Below are positions 17,110 to 25,180 of a stretch of 64,000 nt of DNA, in pieces. The stretch lies in NCBI GenBank assembly GCA_017527075.1, contig JAFXQM010000019.1, positions 62,001-126,000 of the forward strand, in the 5' to 3' direction. The notes under the pieces were generated by a model. That model ran no database searches. It had not been told where the DNA came from and worked only from the letters and a program-made list of their open reading frames with translations. This stretch comes from Selenomonadaceae bacterium (lineage in GTDB: Bacteria > Bacillota > Negativicutes > Selenomonadales > Selenomonadaceae). Position 1 is the stretch's first letter, and each line of letters opens with the position of its first letter. The position numbers were made by a program, and so were the translations under genes.

Positions 17110-18471
17110 TCAAAGCAACGCATACTTCAGGATGAACAGCACCGTCAAGATATACATGAGCGGCGTGACGTCCTTGCCCTTGCCCGAAAAGACATGCAGC
17201 AGCGTGTAACTGATGACGCCGAAGCAAATGCCTTCCGAGATTGAATACATGAACGCCATGGAAAAAATTGTTATGTAAGCCGGCACGGCCGTGAGCACGT
17301 CGTCCGTCCAATGAATCTTCGCGACTTGTTGCATCATGAGGAAGCCGACGATAATCAGCGCGGGTGCCGTCGCGAACGCGGGGATTGCCAGGAACACCGG
17401 CGAGAAGAATAATGCCAAGAAAAATAATGCGCCCGCAGTCACGGCAGTCAAACCGGTCTTGCCGCCCTCAGCGATGCCCGCCGACGATTCGACGAACGTG
17501 GTTATCGTTGACGTGCCCAAGAGCGAGCCCGCCGTCGTTCCGATTGCGTCCGTCAACAAAACTTGCTTGACCTTGGGGAGGCGTCCGTTTTCGTCGAGGA
17601 GGTTTGCCTTCGACGCGCAGCCGATGACAGTTCCAATCGTGTCGAACAAATCGACAAACAGGAACGCCATGAGCACCGAGAAAAATTCAAAAGACATGAC
17701 CGAGCTGAAGTCCACCTGCATGAGCGTCGGCTCCAAGGACGCGGGCATTGAAATTATTCCCGACGGAAACAAACTGAAGAAACCTTTCTCCGGATTGGGA
17801 ACGTAAATCCCGACCACCTGACAAATCATGCCCAGCCCCCACGTCGCCACGATTCCGAAGAGCACCGAGCCTTTGACGTTTTTAATCAGCAGGAAGGCGG
17901 TTATCAGCAAGCCGGCCAGCGCGAGCAAAACCGTTATGCCCTCCGAATTGAACATGCCGCCTTCGACTGAACCTTTGAACGAATAAAGCGTGACGAGCGT
18001 CGGACCCGCCACGACGATGTGCGCGTTCTGCAAGCCGATAAAGCTGATGAAAAGTCCGATGCCGACCGACACCGCGATTTTCAGTGACGGCGGAATTGCA
18101 TTGAAGATTGCCTCGCGGATGTTGACGAGCGACAGGAAAATAAAAATGACACCTTCAACGAAAATCGCTGCCAGTGCCTGCTGCCAAGTGTACCCCATGC
18201 CGATTACAACCGTGTACGCGAAGTAAGCGTTCAGACCCATGCCCGCGCTCAGCACGAACGGCATGTTCGCCAAGAGTGCCATACAAAAAGTTGCGAACGC
18301 ACTCGCCAGAGCCGTCGCCGTGAAAATCGCGCCCGTGTCCATGCCCGACGCTCCGAGGATAATCGGGTTGACCGCCAAGATGTAAGCCATCGTCATGAAC
18401 GTCGTGATTCCCGCCATGACCTCCGTCTTGACGTCGGTGCCGCGTTCCTTGAGTTCAAAAAATTTTTCCAT
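17110..18471 (-). CDS. AzgA/PbuG-type purine (adenine/guanine/hypoxanthine) permease
   Basis: This 453-residue membrane protein of the NCS2/AzgA branch starts MEKFFELKERGTDVKTEVMA and shows GITTFMTMAYILAVNP, ALASAFATFCMALLANMPF, AGMGLNAYFAYTVV and FVDLFDTIGT, with about twelve hydrophobic segments. The family imports purine bases by proton symport. AAGGAG stands before the ATG. It is upstream of adenine deaminase on the same strand. I see no purine riboswitch-like fold in the short upstream region. Confidence 0.9.
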   Translation of the reverse strand: MEKFFELKERGTDVKTEVMAGITTFMTMAYILAVNPIILGASGMDTGAIFTATALASAFATFCMALLANMPFVLSAGMGLNAYFAYTVVIGMGYTWQQALAAIFVEGVIFIFLSLVNIREAIFNAIPPSLKIAVSVGIGLFISFIGLQNAHIVVAGPTLVTLYSFKGSVEGGMFNSEGITVLLALAGLLITAFLLIKNVKGSVLFGIVATWGLGMICQVVGIYVPNPEKGFFSLFPSGIISMPASLEPTLMQVDFSSVMSFEFFSVLMAFLFVDLFDTIGTVIGCASKANLLDENGRLPKVKQVLLTDAIGTTAGSLLGTSTITTFVESSAGIAEGGKTGLTAVTAGALFFLALFFSPVFLAIPAFATAPALIIVGFLMMQQVAKIHWTDDVLTAVPAYITIFSMAFMYSISEGICFGVISYTLLHVFSGKGKDVTPLMYILTVLFILKYALL

Positions 18472-18529
18472 AGAGAGCTCCTTTCCGAAGCAAGATATGG
18501 AAGGATTTTACACGAAAAAATTTTCTAAG

Positions 18530-18919
18530 TCAAAAACCTGCCGCCGGTTGTTGGTTTGGTGGAACTTGATACGTTGACTGAGTTTGTGTCGGTTGCGGCG
18601 GAGGCTTCATGTTATTCGCCGTTGTCCACATAAAACTGAGTATACCGATTGTTATCGCCAAAATTCCGACGGCTGCCGCTATCATCAAGCCCATGGCGAC
18701 CAAAGTTATGTTTTGGAATTGTTTTATCGAATGTTGAATCTCGGCTCGTACCTCTTTAATTTCATTGCGGATTTCTTTCATGTCGGCGTCGTGCTTGGTC
18801 TGCGCGGTCTTCATGTCATTTTTGAATTCGCGCATTTCCTCGACGAACGCATTGAACTTTGCGTCCTGCAGTGCCAGCTGTCTTTGCGTCGTCACGTTAA
18901 TTTGTTCTTGCTCAGTCAT
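18530..18919 (-). CDS. Small coiled-coil membrane protein, hypothetical
   Basis: This 129-residue protein has an N-terminal coiled coil (AFVEEMREFKNDMKTAQTK, EIRNEIKEVRAEIQHSIKQF), one hydrophobic segment (LVAMGLMIAAAVGILAIT) and a Pro/Gln-rich tail. ATG 18919 is chosen for GGAGAG about 8 bases upstream. It resembles short DUF1640-like or hemolysin XhlA-like membrane proteins in layout only; no function is assigned. Confidence 0.75.
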   Translation of the reverse strand: MTEQEQINVTTQRQLALQDAKFNAFVEEMREFKNDMKTAQTKHDADMKEIRNEIKEVRAEIQHSIKQFQNITLVAMGLMIAAAVGILAITIGILSFMWTTANNMKPPPQPTQTQSTYQVPPNQQPAAGF

Positions 18920-18958
18920 TTCAATCTCTCCTTTCCACAAAAATTTTTCTCGCGGTCA

Positions 18959-19765
18959 TTATACCACGGAAAGAAATTTTTTGAACTCGTCCGTGCCGAG
19001 TCGCTCAAACATTTTGCTCAGCCGCTCGCGGGGCTTTGCGTGCTCGGAAAAATATTTCAAAGCCGCGTCGACAATTTCGTAAAGCTTTTCTTCGTCATGA
19101 ATCGTCGGGAGCAAATCTTTTCCCGCGAAAAAAATTTTGAAGCCGACCACGCCGCTCAGCGCAGATTTTTTGCACGCCTTGACGCACCGACCGCAAGCGA
19201 TGCATTTATCGCGGTCAATCGTCCAAAAATTTTTCTCGCGGTCAACTTCAAGCGCACCGACCCGACAGACCCTCGCGCACGCCCCGCAGTAAATGCAATT
19301 CTCCTGAAAGAATTTCGGCGCGACCACGCCCTTAACGCCGATGTCATTTGCGTCGACCTTCATGCAGTTGTTCGGGCAGCCGGTCACCGCGCACGTGATT
19401 TTATTCGGCAGCTCGCGTCCTCCGTGCCGACGCTCCAACTCGCGCGCGACCTTCGGCGAATCGATTACGCCCGACGGACAAGTTTGCGTTCCTTGGCAAG
19501 CCGTCACCTGCTTGAAGATTGTGCCGAGCGGTGAGATTTTTAATTCATGAGCCGCGCAAAATTTTTCCAGCGCGTCGAAGTCTTCCCGCCGCACGAACGG
19601 CACGGAAATTTCTTGCCGCGAAGTCAGATTGACGACGCCCGCGCCGAATCGCTCCGCCAGCTCGTGCAGTGCCAAAAGTTGCGCCGCCGTCAGCGTGCCC
19701 GCCGCCGATTTGAATCGAATCGAAAAAAATCCGTCCTGCTTTTGTCTCGCCAAAAAATTTTTCAT
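18959..19765 (-). CDS. Anaerobic sulfite/nitrite reductase-like siroheme protein
   Basis: This 268-residue protein has the ferredoxin-like half-domain (SRQEISVPFV), the siroheme/4Fe-4S cysteines (TACQGTQTCPSG and TGCPNNCMKVD), and two 4Fe-4S ferredoxin motifs (CIYCGACARVC, CIACGRCVKAC). This is the layout of AsrC-type dissimilatory sulfite reductases, but the chain is shorter than AsrC as I know it, and no asrA/asrB partners are adjacent. GGAGGGAG supports ATG 19765. The substrate, sulfite or nitrite, cannot be fixed from sequence. Confidence 0.8.
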   Translation of the reverse strand: MKNFLARQKQDGFFSIRFKSAAGTLTAAQLLALHELAERFGAGVVNLTSRQEISVPFVRREDFDALEKFCAAHELKISPLGTIFKQVTACQGTQTCPSGVIDSPKVARELERRHGGRELPNKITCAVTGCPNNCMKVDANDIGVKGVVAPKFFQENCIYCGACARVCRVGALEVDREKNFWTIDRDKCIACGRCVKACKKSALSGVVGFKIFFAGKDLLPTIHDEEKLYEIVDAALKYFSEHAKPRERLSKMFERLGTDEFKKFLSVV

Positions 19766-19786
19766 CTGCTCTCCCTCCAAAAAATA

Positions 19787-19826
19787 AACCGCTCAAGCTT
19801 AAGATACCTGAGCGGTTGAATTTTTT
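19787..19826. terminator. Intrinsic terminator, possibly bidirectional
   Basis: AACCGCTCA and TGAGCGGTT form a 9-bp stem (19787-19816), followed by T-rich sequence on plus and preceded by A-rich sequence, so minus-strand reading also ends in Ts. Confidence 0.7.
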
Positions 19827-19827
19827 C

Positions 19828-19856
19828 TTGAAAGTTTTCTGAAGCCGTTATATAAT
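19828..19856 (+). promoter_or_regulatory. Promoter of the small toxin-like gene
   Basis: TTGAAA (19828-19833) and TATAAT (19851-19856) are separated by 17 bases, giving a leader of about 50 bases before the toxin-like ATG. Confidence 0.75.
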
Positions 19857-19915
19857 TCCTCACGGCAGGCAGTTCGATGTGTCGGCTTCTTCCTCGAAGG
19901 AAGGAGGTGACGCGT

Positions 19916-20002
19916 ATGGAGATTCATGACTGGGTGGAGCTCATCTGTTCCGTCGGCAGTTTCATCCTTGCGTTGCTTACGTACTTCGACAATCACAGAT
20001 AA
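19916..20002 (+). CDS. Putative type I toxin, 28-residue hydrophobic peptide
   Basis: ATG 19916 follows AAGGAGGTGA with 6-base spacing. The peptide begins MEIHDWVELI, has a hydrophobic run (SVGSFILALLTYF), and ends with a short polar tail DNHR. This matches the layout of the holin-like/TxpA-Fst class of membrane toxins. It has its own strong promoter and a stem-loop directly after the stop (20008-20043). An opposing RNA is expected for this class; a possible minus promoter (TTGACC with TTACTC, within 20050-20080) is weak. Toxicity is inferred from layout only. Confidence 0.65.
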   Translation: MEIHDWVELICSVGSFILALLTYFDNHR

Positions 20003-20007
20003 GTGAA

Positions 20008-20043
20008 GAGCCGTCCCACCCCGGACGGCTCCCAAATCGTTTT
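20008..20043 (+). terminator. Stem-loop after the toxin-like gene
   Basis: GAGCCGTCC pairs perfectly with GGACGGCTC around a 6-base loop, followed by CCAAATCGTTTT. The T-run is short, but position and strength fit the toxin mRNA terminator. Confidence 0.65.
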
Positions 20044-20138
20044 ACCACTTAATTAACAACGAGTAACGAAGAAGGGGTCGACGGGTCAACATCGACGCCT
20101 GCCTTAAAGTTTATCTTTTTTAAACCACGCAAAGTTTA

Positions 20139-20915
20139 TCACACGGAAAAATTTTTTTCAAGCTTGCGTTCGCGGAAAGTCACGGGCGTTAAGTCCAGCG
20201 CGCGAACGAGTTCCAGGGCGCGGGCGAAAAAATTTCCGACGGCTGAAACTCTGTGCGCGTCCGAGCCGAGCGTGACGAATTGTCCGCCGAGCTCACGATA
20301 CTTTCTGTAAACGGGCACGAGCCCCGCGACCGCGCGAGAATTTTTGAAGCGGCGAGTGTTCAGCTCCAAAACTTTTCCGCGCTCCACGACGATTTTCAAA
20401 ACTTCATCAATCTCCGCCGCGAACGTTTCGTAATCAAGTTCGGGATTTTCGTAAGGCGCGGTTCGGCAAATGTAATCGATGTGGCCGAGCACGTCGAAGT
20501 CAGCGACCGCCGCCTCCTCAGCCATCTGCGCGAAATATTTTTTGTAAGCCGTCGACTTGTCCTTGCCCGCGAAAAATTCGGGGTAATAAATGTCCAAGTC
20601 GTCGACGAGATGAATCGAGCCGATGACCAAATCGAAGTCAGCCTGCGCGATAAAATTTTCGTTCGCCGCCCGCGCAAATTTTCTCAAGCCGACCTCCACG
20701 CCCAGCCGAACTTTTTCGCCGCGAAAATTTTTGTACTCGCTCATGTAATCCGCCGCGTCGAAGGCAAAAGCTTTTCCGTCCAGCTCCAGTCCGTAATCGA
20801 AATGCTCCGTGAAGACCACGCCCAAATTTAAGCTCTGCGCCTTGGCAATCGCCTCGTCTGCCGTCATCTTTGAGTCCGCGGAAAATTTTGTGTGCATGTG
20901 TGAATCGAAAATCAT
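20139..20915 (-). CDS. PHP-domain histidinol-phosphatase-like protein
   Basis: This 258-residue PHP phosphoesterase shows FDSHMHTKFSADSKM (first metal site), FTEHFDYG, IGSIHLVDDLDIYY, GHIDYICR and VTLGSDAHR, the histidine and aspartate pattern of HisK-type histidinol phosphatases. Its ATG overlaps the rpe stop (ATGA), so the two are translationally coupled. No other his genes are nearby, so the true substrate could be another phosphate monoester. Confidence 0.85.
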   Translation of the reverse strand: MIFDSHMHTKFSADSKMTADEAIAKAQSLNLGVVFTEHFDYGLELDGKAFAFDAADYMSEYKNFRGEKVRLGVEVGLRKFARAANENFIAQADFDLVIGSIHLVDDLDIYYPEFFAGKDKSTAYKKYFAQMAEEAAVADFDVLGHIDYICRTAPYENPELDYETFAAEIDEVLKIVVERGKVLELNTRRFKNSRAVAGLVPVYRKYRELGGQFVTLGSDAHRVSAVGNFFARALELVRALDLTPVTFRERKLEKNFSV

Positions 20916-21613
20916 TCGTCGTCCTCGTCATCAAAATCGTCGTCGTGGTGGTGGTGAGCAATTTCTTTGCCGCGAATGTCTTTTACGGCTTGCGCGACGT
21001 CCGCCGCGCCGTAAATCGCCGAGCCCGCGACCAAAACGTTTGCGCCCATCTCTCTGACCTGCTCCGAAGTTTTCGGATTGATGCCGCCGTCGACTTCGAT
21101 ATCGCATTCGGTTTCCATCTCGTCAATCATGTGGTAAAGCATGTGAATCTTGCCGAGCATGGAATCGATAAATTTTTGTCCGCCGTAACCTGGGTTGACC
21201 GTCATAATCAAAATCATGTCGGCGTCCTCGATGAGCTCCTCGACTGCGGAAAGGGACGTGCCCGGGTTGAGCGCGACGCCCGCCTTGCAGCCGAGTTCGT
21301 GAATCTTTTGAATCACGCGGTGCGGGTGGCGCGTCGCCTCGACGTGGAAAGTAATTATGTCCGCGCCCGCCGCCGCAAAACTTTCAAGCTGCGTTTCGGG
21401 GTGTTCGACCATCAGGTGAACGTCAAGCACCGCGTCCGTGAATTTGCGCAAACTTTTCACGACGCCCGCGCCGATTGTAATTTCGGGGACGAACGTGCCG
21501 TCCATCACGTCGACGTGAACATATTCCGCGCCCGCGTCCGTGACCTTTTTAACTTCGTCCGCCAGGTGTGCGAAATCCGCCGACAGAACCGACGGAGCGA
21601 TTATCGTTGCCAT
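20912..21613 (-). CDS. rpe: Ribulose-phosphate 3-epimerase with His/Asp tail
   Basis: This TIM-barrel epimerase of the pentose phosphate pathway carries SVLSADF, YVHVDVMDG (metal His and Asp), DVHLMV, MTVNPGYGGQKF and CDIEVDGGI, all catalytic positions intact. After the normal end the chain adds HHHHDDDFDDEDDE, which is not part of the family core and could bind metal; Rpe uses a divalent metal. GGGAGG precedes the ATG. A divergent paralogue lies at 50541-51212. Confidence 0.95.
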   Translation of the reverse strand: MATIIAPSVLSADFAHLADEVKKVTDAGAEYVHVDVMDGTFVPEITIGAGVVKSLRKFTDAVLDVHLMVEHPETQLESFAAAGADIITFHVEATRHPHRVIQKIHELGCKAGVALNPGTSLSAVEELIEDADMILIMTVNPGYGGQKFIDSMLGKIHMLYHMIDEMETECDIEVDGGINPKTSEQVREMGANVLVAGSAIYGAADVAQAVKDIRGKEIAHHHHDDDFDDEDDE

Positions 21614-21646
21614 AAAAAATTCCTCCCGTTAATTGCTTTTTTATCT

Positions 21647-22240
21647 TCATTTGCCCGATAAATTTTTCAGCGCGAATTTTATCAGCTGCTCTGTCGAAAA
21701 ATTTTCGGGGGCTTTATCGAACGCCGCAGAAATTTCCGCCGCGGTGTAACCCAAAGCCTCCAAGGCTTCGGCGGCGTCTTCGCGTTCCGTCGATTGAATT
21801 TGCGCGGGTTGAAAATCTTCTGCGGAAAAATTTTCGGCGAGCGATTGAACTTTGTCCTTGAGCTCCAGCAGAATTCTTTCGGCGGATTTTTTCCCGACGC
21901 CCGGCAAACGCGTCAAAGTTTTTATGTCCTGCGCGGCGACGGCACGAGAAAATTCTGCGGCAGAAATTTTTGACACGATGGCGAGCGCGCCCTTGGCACC
22001 GACGCCGCTGACCGTCAAGAGCAACTCGAACAGTTCAAACGTCGATTGATTCTTCATGCCGAAAAGATTAATCGCGTCTTCCCTGACCGCCGTGTGGATA
22101 AAAAGTTCGGTCGCCTCGCCGAGCTTCAGAGCCTGCCGAGTGTTCGCGTCGACGAAAACTTTATAACCGACGCCGTGAACGTCGACAACGCACGCGTCGT
22201 CGAAGAGAAATTTAATCGTGCCGCTGAGATAAGCAATCAT
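21647..22240 (-). CDS. ruvA: Holliday junction branch migration protein RuvA
   Basis: This 197-residue protein has the RuvA N-terminal OB domain (MIAYLSGTIKFLFDDACVV, GVGYKVFVD), two helix-hairpin-helix motifs (LLTVSGVGAKGALAIV, LTRLPGVGKKSAERI) and the C-terminal helix that binds RuvB. It lies 3 bases after ruvC. RuvB does not follow here; the next gene is rpe. Confidence 0.95.
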   Translation of the reverse strand: MIAYLSGTIKFLFDDACVVDVHGVGYKVFVDANTRQALKLGEATELFIHTAVREDAINLFGMKNQSTFELFELLLTVSGVGAKGALAIVSKISAAEFSRAVAAQDIKTLTRLPGVGKKSAERILLELKDKVQSLAENFSAEDFQPAQIQSTEREDAAEALEALGYTAAEISAAFDKAPENFSTEQLIKFALKNLSGK

Positions 22241-22243
22241 GAT

Positions 22244-22744
22244 TCACGTCTCCAAAAAATTTCTTCGCGCCAAAGAGTTCGCCTCATAACCGGCGGCAAT
22301 CGCAATGGCCAGAGCATCTGCCGCGTCATCGGGCTTGGGCGGCTCGTCGAGTTTCAAAAGTTTCGTCACCATGTAAATGACTTGCTCCTTGTTCGCGCCG
22401 CCGTAACCGGTTATCGACTGCTTGACTTCGTTGGGAGAAATTTCAATCACGTCGAGATTATTTTGCGCGGCACACAGCAGGACGATGCCTCGCGCCTGCC
22501 CGACGGGAATTGCGGTCGTCGAATTCTTTCCGAAAAATAATTTCTCCACGCCCATGACCTGCGGGCGAAAATTTTTTATCAGCGCGTCGAGCTCCGTGTG
22601 AATCTTCAAAAGTCTGTCCTGCATGAGAGCTTTGTGGCTCGTGGTAATCACGCCGAAATTTTTCGCGCGGAGTTGACCGCCGCCTACTTCGACGAAACCG
22701 AAGCCGCAAATCGCCGTGCCGGGGTCGATGCCCAATGCCAACAT
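22244..22744 (-). CDS. ruvC: Crossover junction endodeoxyribonuclease RuvC
   Basis: This resolvase is 166 residues and starts MLALGIDPGTAICGFG with the first catalytic Asp. It continues with MGVEKLFFGKNS (Glu), NEVKQSITGYG and PDDAADALAIAIA (the acidic pair). ATG 22744 gives the family length; the longer upstream frame is the antisense of the glycosyltransferase gene. It is cotranscribed with ruvA. Confidence 0.95.
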   Translation of the reverse strand: MLALGIDPGTAICGFGFVEVGGGQLRAKNFGVITTSHKALMQDRLLKIHTELDALIKNFRPQVMGVEKLFFGKNSTTAIPVGQARGIVLLCAAQNNLDVIEISPNEVKQSITGYGGANKEQVIYMVTKLLKLDEPPKPDDAADALAIAIAAGYEANSLARRNFLET

Positions 22745-22754
22745 GAAATCACCG

Positions 22755-23975
22755 TCAAATGAAATTGGAATTTTTGATTCGCCCCGCGCGTTTGTCGTCG
22801 AGCAGTTGATTAATCGTCTGGATAACTTGCCGCGCAGAAATTTTTCGTGAGCATTCGTAAGCGCGGTCGGTGCCTCGGTGGTGCGGGCAGTTTTCAAAGT
22901 CGCCCCACTTGAGTGAAACATCATTGTGGCAGCCGAAGCACACGAGGCGATTGATGACTCTGTACGGCGTGGAAAATTCAAACCACACGGGAGTGATGCC
23001 GCTGATTAAAATGACGGGCACGTCGGTCGCCCACGCCAGCCAAGATAAACCGCTCGGCATGCCGATGAAAAATTCCGCGTAAGCCAAAAGATTGACGCGT
23101 TCGCTGAGCGGCAGGTCGCCCGTGAAATCTTCCGCGCCTGCGGGCATTTTAACCGTCATGCCGTGGTCGGTTTGTTCGCGCTCTTTATCAATGCACAGCA
23201 CGCGATAACCCAGCTGCTTTAAGTAATCGATAACGGCCGGCCAGCCGTCGGGATTGAGCCACGTCTTGAAGGTCGCGGAAGTTTGCACGGCAATGCAAAC
23301 GTAAGGCTCGGCAATTTGCCGCGGCTTGGTCGGATGATAAATAATTTTTTCCGCGCGCTGCAGACCGAAAATTTGCTGACCCATTTTTTCCATCGGAGTC
23401 TTGCGACACTCTTCGGGCGTAAAGAGAGGATTAAAGCCGGGCGACGGAAAGTAAGTCGCGTAAGAAATTTTCGGCGGTTTGATGTCGACGTCGGGGAAAT
23501 AAATCTTCACGAGCTCCTGCAGGTATGGTTCAACGGCGCAGGAGACTTTGCATTTCCATTTCTTGCGAAATTCTTCCATGTACGGGAACAAAACAATTCT
23601 GTCGCCCATGCCAGAATTTTCAAGATAAAAATGAACATTCCAGTCGGTCGGGTCGTAAAGGTGGTGAAAGACGAGTTGACCGTCGAGCCACAGAAAAAAT
23701 TCCCAGCGCACAAAAAATTTTTCCAACGAAATCAACATCACGTCAGAGGCGTCTTCATCGAAGCAAAGGACTTCGCTGTCGTGGTCGAAGATTTTTACGT
23801 GCCAGTTGCCCGCGGGAATTTGCAGACGCATTCCGCAATTGAAATCGAACGCCAAGCCCGGAAAAGTCGTGCGGATGGTCGGAGGATTCAGTTCGCCAAA
23901 ATTTTTGAATTCTCCTGGCTTGATTTCATTCAAAGCATCATAAACTTTTGGCGCAGAAAAATATTTCGCGTCCAT
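22755..23975 (-). CDS. Autotransporter O-heptosyltransferase (TibC/Aah type)
   Basis: This 406-residue protein has the length and architecture I know for TibC-type protein heptosyltransferases: an N-terminal beta-rich domain, a GT-B core (GMGDRIVLFPY, CIAVQTSATFKTW, GMPSGLSWLAWATDVPVILISG), and four cysteines near the C-terminus (CFGCHND, NCPHH, YECSRK; about residues 346, 349, 363, 375) that form an iron-binding finger in TibC. It would glycosylate serines of surface adhesins in the cytoplasm. ATG 23975 starts one base after the yebC stop. No classic autotransporter is in the window. Confidence 0.8.
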   Translation of the reverse strand: MDAKYFSAPKVYDALNEIKPGEFKNFGELNPPTIRTTFPGLAFDFNCGMRLQIPAGNWHVKIFDHDSEVLCFDEDASDVMLISLEKFFVRWEFFLWLDGQLVFHHLYDPTDWNVHFYLENSGMGDRIVLFPYMEEFRKKWKCKVSCAVEPYLQELVKIYFPDVDIKPPKISYATYFPSPGFNPLFTPEECRKTPMEKMGQQIFGLQRAEKIIYHPTKPRQIAEPYVCIAVQTSATFKTWLNPDGWPAVIDYLKQLGYRVLCIDKEREQTDHGMTVKMPAGAEDFTGDLPLSERVNLLAYAEFFIGMPSGLSWLAWATDVPVILISGITPVWFEFSTPYRVINRLVCFGCHNDVSLKWGDFENCPHHRGTDRAYECSRKISARQVIQTINQLLDDKRAGRIKNSNFI

Positions 23976-23976
23976 G

Positions 23977-24699
23977 TCAGAATTCGTAATTGCCGTAAAC
24001 GTTTTGAACGTCGTCATCTTCGTCGAGGGCGTCGAGGAGCTTTTGCATTTTCTCGGCGTCCTTTTCGGCGAGCGCGACGGTCGTGTCGGGCACCTGAGTT
24101 ATCTCGGCGGAGGCGGTCTCAATTCCCTTTTCAGCGAGTGCGTCCTCAATCGCGTTGAAGTCTTCGGGGGCGGCGGTTATCTCAAACGAATCGTCATCCG
24201 CCGCAAAATCTTCTGCGCCCGCGTCCATTGCAATTTCCATGAGCGCGTCTTCGTCGTCGAAAGTTTCCTTGTCGACAGTGAAGACGGCTTTCTTTTTGAA
24301 CATCCACGCGACGCATCCGTTTTCGCCGAGGTTTCCGCCGTGCTTGGAAAAAATGTGGCGAATGTTTGCCGCCGTGCGGTTGCGGTTGTCGGTAAGGATA
24401 TCGAGCATGAGAGCCGCGCCGCCGGGTCCGTAACCTTCGTAAGTTATCTCCTCGTAATTGGAAGTGTCGGACGCGCCGAGCCCCTTTTGAATCGCGCGAT
24501 TGATATTTTCCTTGGTGACGTTGTTGGCCTTTGCCTTCGAGAGCGCGAGCTTGAGGCGCATGTTGCCCGTGGGGTCCGCGCCGCCCATCTTCACCGCGAT
24601 TGTAATTTCGCGGCTGATTTTTGTCGTCATGGCTCCGCGAATCGCATCGTTCGCGCCCTTCTTCCTTTTAATCGTCGCCCATTTGGAATGACCTGACAT
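23977..24699 (-). CDS. yebC: YebC/PmpR family protein
   Basis: This 240-residue protein starts MSGHSKWATIKRKKGANDA, the hallmark of the family, with GGADPTGNMRLKLALSKA, YEGYGPGGAALM and FSKHGGNLGENGCVAWMF. Family members act as transcription regulators or assist ribosomes at proline stretches. In many bacteria yebC adjoins ruvCAB, and the same order (yebC upstream of ruvC and ruvA) holds here with a glycosyltransferase gene between. Confidence 0.95.
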   Translation of the reverse strand: MSGHSKWATIKRKKGANDAIRGAMTTKISREITIAVKMGGADPTGNMRLKLALSKAKANNVTKENINRAIQKGLGASDTSNYEEITYEGYGPGGAALMLDILTDNRNRTAANIRHIFSKHGGNLGENGCVAWMFKKKAVFTVDKETFDDEDALMEIAMDAGAEDFAADDDSFEITAAPEDFNAIEDALAEKGIETASAEITQVPDTTVALAEKDAEKMQKLLDALDEDDDVQNVYGNYEF

Positions 24700-24717
24700 A
24701 AACTTTTCTCTCCTCCG

Positions 24718-25180
24718 TCATAAAAATTTCTTCATGTAAATTACATCGCTCATCGGATTTTCGTAATAAGGTTCGGTCTCGACGAAACCAAATTTTTTGT
24801 AAAGGCGAATCGCGCTTTGGAGCGGCGTTATCGTATCCAAAACAATTTCGCTGAAGCCGTCCGCCCGCGCGGATTTTATAATCGCCGCGACGAGTTTTCT
24901 GCCCGCGTGAAAATTTCTGAAGCCCTCGCGAACGAAAAGTCGTTTCATCTCGCAACGCGCGCGTGTGCTTGTGATAAGCGACACAGCCGATAATTTCTCC
25001 GTCGAGCCGCGCGCAAAGCAATTTTCCTTCGGGCGGCGTGTACTTGGCGGACAAATCGTTTAACTCGTCGTCGAGGTGCTGAAAGGACAAGTCGCGCCCC
25101 AAAAATTTTGTGTACTCAATCACGAGCCGTTTAACTTCGTCGAGGTGATTCGCGCCGTCGACAATTTCAATTTCCGACAT
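24718..25180 (-). pseudogene. GNAT acetyltransferase, frameshifted at a CG repeat
   Basis: The N-terminal part from ATG 25180 (GGAGG 9 bases upstream) reads to IIGCVAYHKHTRA, the usual GNAT core strand. The C-terminal part, in another frame down to 24718, reads RCEMKRLFVREGFR, GRKLVAAII and RLYKKFGFVETEPYYENP, the acetyl-CoA loop and final motif. The frames break at (CG)4 at 24956-24963; one more CG unit would rejoin them exactly. Either the gene is inactive or variable, or the base count is wrong. The start overlaps the end of the NlpC/P60 gene. Confidence 0.85.

Noticed and set aside
17070..18600. Purine riboswitch before the permease or ade gene
   Set aside because: The gap before ade is filled by the hairpin repeat, and the short leader of the permease gene shows no three-way junction pattern.
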